A stretch of DNA of 64,000 bases from Gnetum montanum (taxonomy: Eukaryota > Streptophyta > Gnetopsida > Gnetales > Gnetaceae), in assembly GCA_015680685.1 (NCBI GenBank), contig MNCI01006835.1:80182-144181 (forward strand), written 5' to 3'. Each line of letters begins with the position of its first letter. Position 1 is the first letter of the stretch. Below, in pieces: positions 32,926 to 42,600 of this stretch. A program made the translations under genes and the position numbers. Below the pieces are notes generated by a model. The model was not told the DNA's origin and searched no databases. It saw only the letters and a list, made by a program, of their open reading frames with translations.

Positions 32926-33176
32926 AAAGCAAATGGAAAAATTAAATGACTATTTGATGAGTAGCTAGTATACCTAATGTTTCATCATATAATCTAAAAG
33001 AATCATGGTAGACTATGTCATAATTCATAGATAGGCTAGTGATAATATTTAGTCTAGTTAGGTGATCATAGGTTGTTGTCTATTAATATGGTTAATTTAG
33101 GTAAGATGTATGATAACTAGTCTTGTAATGGCCATGATTTGAACTAACTGAAAACATAAAAAATTATAATTATAAC
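32926..33176. other. Short interval between elements C and G
   Basis: AT-rich, no ORF. One TTGATGAGTAGCTAG at about 32957 resembles an LTR terminus, so a small LTR relic is possible. Confidence 0.4.
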
Positions 33177-34005
33177 TGATAAATCACCCGATGGGCATGC
33201 ATCGATGCATCTCCATTGGTGCAACCCCATTGGCATAGTGTATCTCTTTGCCTATATAAATGTGTGTACCCACTGCATTTATGACACATTAAGTTCATAA
33301 CATAGCAAAGATCTTGCAACTTTCTTAGCACAGAGTTAGAATATTTTTTGAGTTCTTGCAATAGGATTTTAAGAATTATATGATTCTTTATTTGAGCATC
33401 TTGTACCTAAATACATAAATGTAACCAACAATAAAGATGAGATTCTTGACATTCCTTGGAGCATTTGGGATAGATTAATGTTTCCTTTTATGCACTTTAT
33501 TACTTATGCATCTTTATATTAATGTCTTTGATTAATTAATCTATTTAATAAGAATGCATAAGTATGACCACTTCAAACATACCACTTAACACTTGGTAAT
33601 CCCAATAGTGGCTATTTGGTATGCCCAACCATAGGCACTTGGTAACCCAGTAGCATTAGAGCAAGTTCAGGATGTGAACAGAAAGTAGGCTCAGATGCTT
33701 GTGCTTGGATAGCTAGATTAAGGCACTAGATAGTTAAGTAGTTAATGCTAAATAATTTCTCCTATTTTGCATTGAGATTAAATAAAATAAAATATAAAAT
33801 CAATAAAAATTATGTGGCTTATCTTACACTTAACCATATACTTGCACTTACACAAGTGAAGCCAAGAAAACAACGATCACATCTCTAAGTCACTACCTTT
33901 ACCTATTGTGCATTTAGGAGCTATAGTCCATGGAATTCAACCAAATCACTAGTGCAATGCTTGTGATTTGTATGGTTGGGCGTAGAGACTACTCACTACT
34001 CATCA
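33177..34005 (+). repeat. 5' LTR of element G (829 bp)
   Basis: Starts TGATAAATCACCCG and ends CTACTCACTACTCATCA, followed by a PBS. TATATAAAT at 33253-33261. The U3 motif block (33187-33240) is GCATGCATCGATGCATC plus two CCATTGG copies. It is the same LTR type as A, B, C and H, in the opposite orientation to A-C. Confidence 0.85.
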
Positions 34006-34006
34006 T

Positions 34007-34024
34007 TGGCACTCTTGCTAGGGA
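34007..34024 (+). promoter_or_regulatory. Primer-binding site, tRNA-Asp type (element G)
   Basis: TGGCACTCTTGCTAGGGA, 13 of 18 matches to the tRNA-Asp 3'-end complement. Confidence 0.75.
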
Positions 34025-34249
34025 TTTTAGTTAGCTAAGTATGCTACATAGAAAAGATAGTGGAAACATATAATGACATTGTAAAGGAAACTAACGCTAA
34101 ACTATTAAGATAAATACTAATCACAAATGTACACTATTTTTGAAGAATAATTGATACGGCTTCTTCTCATAGGGAATATTTTCCACTGTCATTCTTAAGC
34201 ATATCCAATCAAGGGCAAGAAGGTCAAAAGACACAAGCACCCCAACAAT

Positions 34250-36740
34250 TCAAAGTTGTCTATACTCATCCAGATGCTTACACTTTGGATTTCACCTTCA
34301 TCCTCCATTAGGCTAAGTAGCTATGATGGAGAAACATGGAGGGCAATATCGTGCTACCCCTCGATTGATCTATTTTCATGATGCTATAGAAAAATCTAAT
34401 CAATTTGGGAATTTCTAGACTTAACATAGAGTATGAGGTTCAAGAGCATGCCTATCAAGATTATCATCCCACAGAGGCCCAATGGAAGAAATATTGGCAA
34501 ATGGAAGCTTAATATAAGGCTTCAAAAGGCAAAATAATCCCTAATCACTTGTTCCTGCAAATCCATAAAGAAGGAAAAAACTTCTTTTTGGGTGCCTCCC
34601 AATACATAGATTCTCCCCTCTCTTTGATGGAAAAATCCTTAACCAATGATTGTAGTCAATTGTGAATAACCTTGGTGATGGGAAGAATGGGTCTCAAGAT
34701 TAGGCAAAAGATCGTATTCATAGCCATTCATCTAAAGGTAGGAATAATGATAGGCACTAGGAGAAAGATAAACATGGTAATCATGATAGAGACCAAAGAA
34801 GAGAAGGTGGTAGGCATCGTTTAGGTGTTGATTCTTCTTCCTCTTCATCTTTATCATCATCCTCATTGTCTTACTCCTCCAAGATCAATAGGAGAAGCAA
34901 AGGCTGAGACCATGGAAGAAGTAGCAGAGACTATGATGGAGATCAATGATGAGATAGGGATGATCATAGATCTCATCAAGACAATAGGAATCAAGGACAT
35001 GAGTAGCAACATGGGGATGAGCATCACCAAGAACAAAGGCACATTAGGATTTATCATAGACATCATAGCCATGATAGGGATCATTAGAATTGTCATGACC
35101 ATGATGAGCCCTTGCTAGTAACTAAAAACATGTTGAATATTTTAGAGGTTGTCAGAATTCCTAACAAGCACTTGAAGGATAGTTACATTAAATGGCCAGA
35201 TATGAACAATATTTCCAAGTTTAAGGAGGGATATAATTTAGATCTACAAAATCATTTACAAGCCTTCCATGATGCTTGTACCTTGAAGAATGTAGAAAAT
35301 GAATGGAATAAGCTGAAATTGTTCCCAAGGATACTCATAAAGAAGGCCGAAAGTTGGTAATGATCCTTGGAATTGGAATCCATTCAACAATGGAGTATGA
35401 TGTTAGAGATGTTTAACAACAAATACCAAACGTATCCAAAGTATCCAATTTGAGGAGGCAAATCCAAGGGTGGAAATAAGATACTCATGAGTCCTTGGAT
35501 GTGACCATGGGTAGGTACTACTCTTTGTTGTATTGATGCCCAAACCATGGATACTTTCAAAGGGATTAGCTACACCATGTCATAGATAGGCTTAGAACTA
35601 AAGTAAGGATAATCCTTAAGGTCTATGCCCAGGGGAGAATTTTTGAGATAAGGGTCCATCAAATTCAAAGGCTCATTAAGCAAGTGGCCAAAGAGGAAGG
35701 AGAGCTAAAAAAGCAAGAGAGTGTAGAAGAATATAATAAAGAGCCCTCTATCTACAAGAGGGAGGTTCATTTCTATGAGAATGAGGAGGATGCACCACTT
35801 GATGAAGTGATGCAAAGGAAAACTTTTTCAATTTAAACATGTATTACTAAAATCTCGATTAAGATTGACAAAATGTAGGACCCCTTGGATGAAAAGTTCT
35901 AGCCTACTCTAAAAATTATAGAACAACATAAGGATCATGGAGAAAGTGGTCATGATCAAAGGAAGAAAAAGGATGTTGAACAAGAATATCGTAGAGATAA
36001 GGATAAAGTTGTATTAGTAGAGGAGGTTTCAAATTCAAAAATTGATGACGATGGTTATACCATCTACCAATATGAACATCCCAAGGGATGTTGTCCTATC
36101 TTGTGACACCTACAAGAATCTGGGATGTATGCTCTAAATCCTATATTGGCAAAACGATAAGCACCCAAGTGATTGCCTTATCCATAAGGCAACTGTTAGC
36201 AATAGTTTCACCAAAAATCTTACTATCTGAGTGGAGCATTGCCTCAATTTCAGGAACAGGATCAATAGTGGAAACACCCACAATTGTGGGGGATGCCACC
36301 TTCCAAGTAGCAATACCCTTATCACCAACTTGATCCTTATGGGTACTATTTTCAACAACCAATCTCTCCATGTGACTCTTCCAACCATGCTTCCTTCCCA
36401 TACCACTACTATCCTCCTGAATACTACAGATTGTCTTCTCCAAGGAGGGAGTCCCCATTTACTTACTATAATTCTCAACACCCATCCACTTCTACACCAC
36501 CATCATCAACTCATCTACCACCTACTCCATCCATGTAAGGTGAAATATCTATCTAGACACAACAAATGAATGCTACGAGAGTAGTAAATTTACAACTGGA
36601 TCCTTAGACAAGTGCTTTTGAATCTAAGCCTTGCAAGAGGCCATTTTTCAAAACCAATAACTCCATGAAGCCTTCACAAATCCTTGTGGTTGTTAATGTT
36701 GCGATTGAAAATATCAATCATTGGAAAGTCATTAAGAATT
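34250..36740 (+). pseudogene. Gag polyprotein of element G
   Basis: N-terminal traces lie near 34290 and 34440-34500 (DYHPTEAQW-like). Next is an Arg/His/Asp-rich basic stretch (34700-35090), which also produces long but meaningless frames in other phases. The core at 35112-35360 reads HLQAFHDACTLKNVENEW, then KLKLFPRILIKKAESW and a stop. After it LEMFNNKYQ is still readable. The zinc-knuckle area near 36065-36105 reads YQYEHPKGCCPIL, with the first Cys pair lost. It ends at the E insertion. Gag would form the particle; stops and indels throughout. Confidence 0.8.
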
Positions 36741-36745
36741 CTTAG
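36741..36745. repeat. Presumed target-site duplication of element E, left copy
   Basis: CTTAG precedes the LTR. No matching right copy was found because the right end of E is not intact. Confidence 0.4.
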
Positions 36746-38224
36746 TGTAGTAGTTCCTCAACCCATGAATTCCTAGGGCCTCTGCTAGAAAAAATGAAGT
36801 TCGAGGTGCACTGGCTAGTTTGGCAAATCAACCAAGGACTTACAGAATGCAAAGTGTGGTAATAAAATGAAGTGAAATGTAAAAATAATAGTAGATCTAA
36901 AATAATGCACAGATAATAAACAAATATATTTCATACACAAAACCCAAAACTTAAAAATCTATTGAGAAAGAATAAAGTGTAAGTTTGAGAAATGTGTACA
37001 AATGATGCCTGGATGAGCAGAAAGAGGGTTCACTTATGTAGGAATTCAAAACCCATTGAAGCTAATGTGATCTGCTTGAAGCTTTAGATGCTAAGCCACC
37101 CTTGATGCTATTGAACCTCCTCCACTAAAACCTCAGATTTGCAAGTTGGGTCATTGCTTGGGGGTAAGAAAAGTGAGAAATTTGGCTACTAGATTTCTTC
37201 ATGCTAGGCATTGAGAGCCTTACAAATGCAGTTTTGACACCAAAAGTTCACAGGTCTCAAGGCTATAATTCTTCCATGCTGGGAATCAAGATAATGCAAG
37301 TATAGGAACTTTCAAGAGCTCTTGAGTGCCTAAGAATGCCCCAAGTATGGAATTAGTGCTAGGAAAATTTCTTAACCATATAAAAATTGTGAAACTGCCA
37401 AAGTGTTTGTATGCCAAAAGTTGTTGAACATTGCTAAACTTGTAAATGGTGTTTGAGGTTATCTTTTATAAGTTCCTTGGGCCATGAATAGGATTGCAAA
37501 ATGGCTATGATTTGGCTACAAATTGGTTGCCAAATTTAAGTGAGATGGGTGCCCAAATCTAGGAGGCTATTATACATAGTGCTTCCTCCCATGGCCATTT
37601 TGTTTACTATAAATAGTAATCAAGGCACACCTTCCACGTTGGAGATGAATCTTTTACACTAAGCTCTTCACCATTCTTGCTAAAGTGGCTGGTCAACTTT
37701 GAAGTGCACAAAGTGTTGAAATCTAGCTATTTGTGGCTTCCATGCTAGGGGATGAAATTTTCAATGCTAGAGATGAAGAATCCACATATGAGGGAAAGTT
37801 CCACACTGAGGGGGAAAGGTTTCTAAGCTATGGATGTGGTCTCCAGGCTAAAGGGGGAAATTTTTTAAAATTCTCATCCTTCCACAATGGGGGTAGGTGA
37901 GATTTACCTTCTTGCATGTGTTTTTAGCATAGAAAAGTGTATACCCCCTATAAAACCCATCAAGGTGCCTTTTTTGACATTCTAAAAGGCATTTTTGACA
38001 CCCCCCAAAGCCCAAACATAGACACTAGGTGATGTTTTTCACTTGGGAAATGAGGCTTTGACTACTTATGAAACATTTTTCAGCCCCAAAAGTATTAAGT
38101 ATGTGAAATTGCCCATTGTGAGTTATAATCTTCACATTTACAATGACACTTTGCCTTAGGTTTCTTGGGGTGAAAGATATATGATAAATATTAGCTATAA
38201 CATCCAAATTTTTGTGGTGTTTCA
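36746..38224 (-). repeat. 3' LTR of element E (1,479 bp)
   Basis: On the minus strand it starts TGAAACACCACAAAAATTTGG and ends GAACTACTACA, the same termini as D and F. GTAAGTCCTTGGTTGATTTG near its 3' end matches the same place in the D LTR. An ACTATAAATAGT box lies near 37610. CTTCCATGCTAGG-type motifs recur between 37190 and 37900 and link it to the array at 42600-45650. Confidence 0.82.
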
Positions 38225-38240
38225 ATGGCCCCTCTTTGTT
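38225..38240 (-). promoter_or_regulatory. Polypurine tract of element E
   Basis: Minus strand AACAAAGAGGGGCCAT abuts the LTR start TGAAACACC. It overlaps one arm of a 15-bp hairpin (38233-38278). Confidence 0.8.
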
Positions 38241-38278
38241 GGTGCCTGAAGGATTGATCTAAGAGGCACCAACAAAGA
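38233..38278. repeat. Perfect 15-bp inverted repeat at the PPT of E
   Basis: TCTTTGTTGGTGCCT (38233-38247) and AGGCACCAACAAAGA (38264-38278) with a 16-base loop. No such hairpin is seen at the PPT of D. Confidence 0.9.
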
Positions 38279-38339
38279 ATACAAAACATCACTACATATT
38301 ATAATGCTATAATGCATATAAGCCACATGAGAATTAGGC

Positions 38340-38440
38340 TATCTAGGTCATCAAAGTTACTATTTTAAGGCCATGGTAAGCCATGGTACCAGTTTAAGGC
38401 CTTGGAAGGCTATGTTGCTAGTTTAAGGTCATAGTGGACC
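38340..38440 (-). repeat. TAAACTA-type minisatellite, 3' block (element E)
   Basis: Three units, each with CAGTTTAAGG or CTAGTTTAAGG followed by a CCTTGG/CATAGTGGACC tail; inverted relative to D. It lies just after the integrase end, as in D. Confidence 0.65.
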
Positions 38441-38459
38441 ATTGAAAGAAAGCTCACTT

Positions 38460-39570
38460 GTCAATGATCGTCCGCTACATGTAGTATGGCTTTAGATGGG
38501 AATGATTGATCAGATTGGCCAACTCATTTCCATCCATGTTAGCTATTTTAAATGCTCCATTACTGTAAGCTCTAGTAACAAGGAAGGACCCTTCCTAGTT
38601 GATTGAGAATTTATCTGCATGCTCACAGATGGCCTTGAGAACTAGGTCCTCCTCCTTGATTTTGTGCATGGTCAAGTCATGGCGATGTTACTTCCTCTAC
38701 TTCTCTTGATATTTCTTGATGTGATCAAGTGTTTACATATGTTACTTCTCCACTAAATCCAGGATTATCATCTGCAACTCCTTATTTTGTTCACTGTTGA
38801 TGAAGTTGGTCAAGGCTACTAAAAGTGATGACGCTTGCAATTCAAGAGGTAAAATAGCTTTAGAACCACAAACTAGGCTATAAAGGATCATACCAATTAT
38901 CATGTGATAGGTTTTTCTATATGTCCATAGCACATGGACAAGCCACTCATGCCACTTGTGTTTACTATTATTGAACATCTTTTTTTAGTAACTTAATGAT
39001 GGCCTTGGTGCTTGCTTCTGCTTGGCCATTGGCTTGACGGTAGTAAGGCAATGAGCAAGAATGCTTAATACCTAAGTTGTGACAAAAATCCTTGGTTTCT
39101 TGACTACTAAATTTGTTTTTATTCTCTATGACCATGGTCATGGGTATGTCAAAATGAGATATAATGTTGTCTAGGATAAATTTGAAAACTTGTTAAAATG
39201 TGATCTTCCTTAGGGGAATAGCCTCAAACCACTTGGTAAAATATTTGGTTACAGTGATGATGAAGCTATGTTCTACAGAAGACTTAGGTGTTATAGGTCC
39301 AATGATAGCCAAACCCCATCATTGAAAATGCCATGTTATCTAGGTTGTATGCAACTTAGTTGGTGATACATGTATCAAGTTGCTATGTCATTGGCATGTG
39401 TCACACTACTTAATGTTTTGCAGCTAGTCATTTTCTATATAAGGCCAATAATGGCCTAACCATCTAATCTTAGCCTCCATATGTCTCAGTCCTATATGTC
39501 CTCCACAGATACCCTTGTGAACCTCCTCTAGGACTATTTTGTCTTCAATTTTACCTAAGCACTTTAGGAG
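38460..39570 (-). pseudogene. Integrase of element E
   Basis: The zinc-binding region is near 39540-39400 (HKGICGGH, CDTCQ). The core has WGLAIIGPITPKS near 39310, where the usual Asp after Trp-Gly is Ala. The second site reads VIENKNKF (Asp to Glu) near 39130. The third reads RQANGQAEASTKAI with its Glu kept. Then come KWHEWLVHVLWTYRKTYHM and YSLVCGSKAILPLEL (38978-38800). The C-terminal tail near 38580-38470 has AYSNGAFKIANMDGNEL. Integrase inserts the cDNA; with two catalytic changes and several stops this copy is dead. The tail confirms the identity of the short remnant in D. Confidence 0.85.
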
Positions 39571-39619
39571 CATGCCATCAAAGGATGGTCGACATAATGT
39601 GTTATAACTATGATGACAT

Positions 39620-40215
39620 ATTACTTCAATCGCTTATGTACATCATCCTTTTGAGTAGTGGTCAAGCATTGTGGGGATTCATCATGCATAAGGTAAAATT
39701 TGGTATCATCGTACCATTCCTTGGGAGGAGCAATATGAATGATAGCTACAAATGTATCCTTAGTGTTTTGTGTGATGGAAGTAGCACAGTCCATGGTTAA
39801 GGTGGGCAACTTGCTAAATACATCTAACATCACAGAAAGGGCTAATGTTGCAGTTGCATCAACTATGGTGTTTTCATTTCAAGGTATGTTTTGGATATCA
39901 ATGTCTATGAATTTTTGTAACCATTACTTTCCTAGGCCACATTAAGGTTGTAAGTGCTTAGCTTTGCATGCATAGACTTTGATTACTTAGTTAACCACAA
40001 GTTTGGAATTTCCATTGATGGATAAGCATCTAATTCCTATGTCATGAGCTACCATTATCCCTCTGATCAAACCCTCATACTCCGCTAGTTATTAGTACAT
40101 TGGAACCCAAAACGATAGGCAAAGGATCGAATCTTACTAGATGGGAATGATACGATGACAGTGGCATTGGTCCCATGGGAAGTTGAAGCTCCATCAAAGT
40201 TCATGACTATCTCAT
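39620..40215 (-). pseudogene. Second (archaeal-type) RNase H of element E
   Basis: It starts near 40215 with VMNFDGASTSHGTNAT, then FAYRFGFQCTNN followed by a stop where AEYEAL normally lies. Next is GIRCLSINGNSKLVVN near 40050, where the catalytic Asp of the G-D-S motif is Asn. Last comes NENTIVDATATLALS near 39860. This is the extra RNase H placed between the normal RNase H and integrase in the Tat lineage. It assigns E to Tat and not Athila. The linker 39833-39621 leads to integrase. Confidence 0.82.
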
Positions 40216-40700
40216 AACCCTTGGGCACTTAGCTAACCGTGTTAATTTTTTCATAAGGGAATTTAGGATCTATGGCTACTTGGTCATCAACAAGTAAAAC
40301 TATGAGTTGTATGACTATAGCTTGACCTTTCTTTGAGGATTGAGAGACATAATGAAGGTCGAACTCCACTTTCATAGATGTTGGTTGTTATGGCTTTGAG
40401 TATGTTGTCCTTGTAAATCATGTTGACTTGGCTTCTGAAGAGGTAGTGTCTCCACTTCTTCAATGAGAATACTAGTGCTAGACAATACTTGTCCACTTTA
40501 GTGTATCAGGTCTCATGGGAAACTAATGCATGGCTAAGGTAGTATACGGGCATTTTTACTCCATCATCATGTTTTTAATAGAGTAGAAAGGCATTGTATG
40601 TATTAAAGATGGCAAGATAAATGTAAAATGGTTTACCCTCTTGTGGAGGATATACTGTTGGCAATTTTGTTAATTCTCACTTAAGGTTTTCAAAGGCCTT
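40216..40700 (-). pseudogene. First RNase H of element E
   Basis: The block 40496-40287 reads YCLALVFSLKKWRHYLF and then YESGVRPSLCLSILKE, the second half of the usual gypsy RNase H, which forms the tether and active-site region after RT. The first half (40700-40500) is degraded but in place (VYYLSHALVSHET-like, near 40540). Confidence 0.75.
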
Positions 40701-41965
40701 TTAGTAGTGAGCCATTCACTCATAGTGAACTCCTTTCTTAAGCAAGTGTTGCATGGGCTATAACTTATCCTTAAGCCTAGTGATAAACTTATGAATAAAT
40801 TGTAATCTAACCTATAATCTTTAAAGATCTTTAAGTTTGGTAGGTGCTACTAATTTGGATATGGCTTTAACCTTATCAAGATCAATGCATATCCCTACTT
40901 CGAAGAGTACAAAGCCAAGCACTTTACTGATCTGGACACCAAAGACACACTTCTTAGGATTAAGCCTAAGCTCGTATTTGAGGCATCATTTAAGCACAAG
41001 ATCTAGGTCATTATCATGGTCATCGGCCATCTTGGACTTAACAGCTATGTCATCTATGTAATCATTAAGCAAACCTAGCATGCAAGCACTAAATATATAG
41101 GTTATAGCTCTCTATTATGTCACTCCAACATTCTTAAGACCAAAGAACATTTTGGTATAATAAAATGTACTCCATGGGGTCATAACAATTGTGCTAAGTT
41201 GGTGCTTTGGGTTGATCCTAATTTTGTTATATCTTGATAATCCATCCATAAAGGACAACAAGGCATGTCTAGTTGTAGTATCGATAAGTTGATTAATACT
41301 AGGCAAAGGAAACTTATCCTTGATAGTTGCTTTATTTAGGTCTCAAAAATTGATGTAAATATGGATGCTTCCTTTTTTCTTAGGTACTACCACTATCCTA
41401 GATACCCATTCTCCATAATCAACAACCCTAATAAACATACTTGGTAGAGCTTTAAGATCTCATCCTGAATTGTCAAGGCCAAATCTGGTCTAATCTTGTG
41501 CACTTTTTGCTTAACTGGTCTAATGCTAGGGTCTAGTATGATGTTGTGTTGGACTAGACATGGGTCTAGGCCTAGCATGTCTTCATATGACCAAGAAAAT
41601 GCTTTAATGTTGCTTTGTAGAACCTCAATGATGTCTTAAGCATATTGAGGCTCCAATGAGGAACTTAGTTTAAGGGTTTTCTCCTCACCATTGTGTGTTG
41701 TGACAAAAATCTCAACTAGAGAGTCTTTGATTATGTCTCCTACTTGTAAGTTAAGGGTTCTAATTAGGTTTTCAAGCCATTATAGAGATTTCTCTATTGA
41801 GACTATGTGTTCTACAAGACTTTTAGGCTTGAGATCTAGGTAATCAAGGTTGATACACTGCTCAACATCATCATGAGATCCATGTAGACACAAAGGTAAA
41901 CTAATTTTCTCCCAGGTACTCATAATTTGATCCTGCATGTTAACCAAAAGCATTTTAAGTGGCAC
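40701..41965 (-). pseudogene. Reverse transcriptase of element E
   Basis: Starts at 41965 right after a strong splice-acceptor sequence. N-terminal linker 41965-41780. Lead-in 41578-41393 (GLDPCLVQHNIILDPSIRPV, KQKVHKIRPDL). Palm 41306-41115 (LLSFMDGLSRYNKIRI, FFGLKNVGVT). The catalytic motif near 41050 is intact as NDYIDDIAVKSK. Thumb/connection runs to about 40700. Unlike B and C, this copy keeps both Asp residues of the Y-x-D-D motif. The frame is broken by several stops. Confidence 0.86.
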
Positions 41966-41985
41966 CTAGGTAAAAGTAAGTAAAT
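41966..41985 (-). promoter_or_regulatory. Probable splice acceptor before RT of E
   Basis: Minus strand TTTACTTACTTTTACCTAG then G: a pyrimidine-rich tract ending in AG, exactly at the start of the pol frame. Ogre elements are known to carry an intron between protease and RT. Confidence 0.6.
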
Positions 41986-42600
41986 AATGCTAAAATGCTA
42001 TAAAACTATCAAGTACATGCAAATCTAGGGTAGAGAAGCTCATCCAAGGTCATCAATAGGATGACAACAAGCAAACAAAGTGTAATAAGGGCCAAATAAA
42101 GGTCAAACCAAAGTAAAGTATAAGGATCAAGGCTACAAATGGTTAACAAAGATCATGAATTTTCTAGTTTTAGGCCTTAGTGGGCCATGATGCCAGTTTA
42201 GACTCTTAGTGGAGTACGATGCCAATTTAAGGCCTTAGTGGGCCATGGTCATATGGTGTCAAACAATGGTCAAGGAAGGTCAAATCCCACTATTTGATGC
42301 CATTTAAAGGCAAAAAAATGCAAATAAAACTATAACAAGCCAAATAAAGAACACATAAGGCTACATAAAGGCCATAGAAGGTCAATAAGATGAATAATGC
42401 AACACAAGTCCAAAAATAAACCAAAATACTATGTGATAAGGCAAAAATTAAGCAAAACAAGCCATATATGGTAAAATTTAGCTAATATGAATAAAAATGG
42501 TTAGGTTTTTCTAGTTTTAAACATTATCAGGCCATGTTTTAAGGATACGAGGCTATTAGATGAGTTCAAGCATCAATTAGGGTTGTTTATTGTAAAACAT
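41986..42600 (-). other. Intron-like spacer of element E with TAAACTA repeats
   Basis: AT-rich, no ORF. The block 42165-42545 has several inverted TAAACTA-type units (CTAGTTTTAGGCCTTAGTGGGCCATGA style), as in the spacer of D at 26760-27025. Upstream protease and gag are missing. Confidence 0.6.

Larger units (their letters stand above)
33177..36745 (+). mobile_element. Element G: Athila-like retrotransposon, 5' part
   Basis: LTR, tRNA-Asp PBS and gag in order on the plus strand, cut at 36745 by element E. The rest of G is not identified to the right. The next Athila sequence (H) has a different LTR subtype, so it probably belongs to another copy. Confidence 0.8.

Noticed and set aside
34825-35118. 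Open frame rich in Met/Ile on the plus strand in element G
   Set aside because: Out-of-phase reading of the Arg/His/Asp-rich gag stretch. The true frame is the one continuing into the gag core at 35112.
36134-36569. Several open frames on both strands at 36.1-36.6 kb
   Set aside because: Low-complexity gag tail of G read in other phases; no motif.
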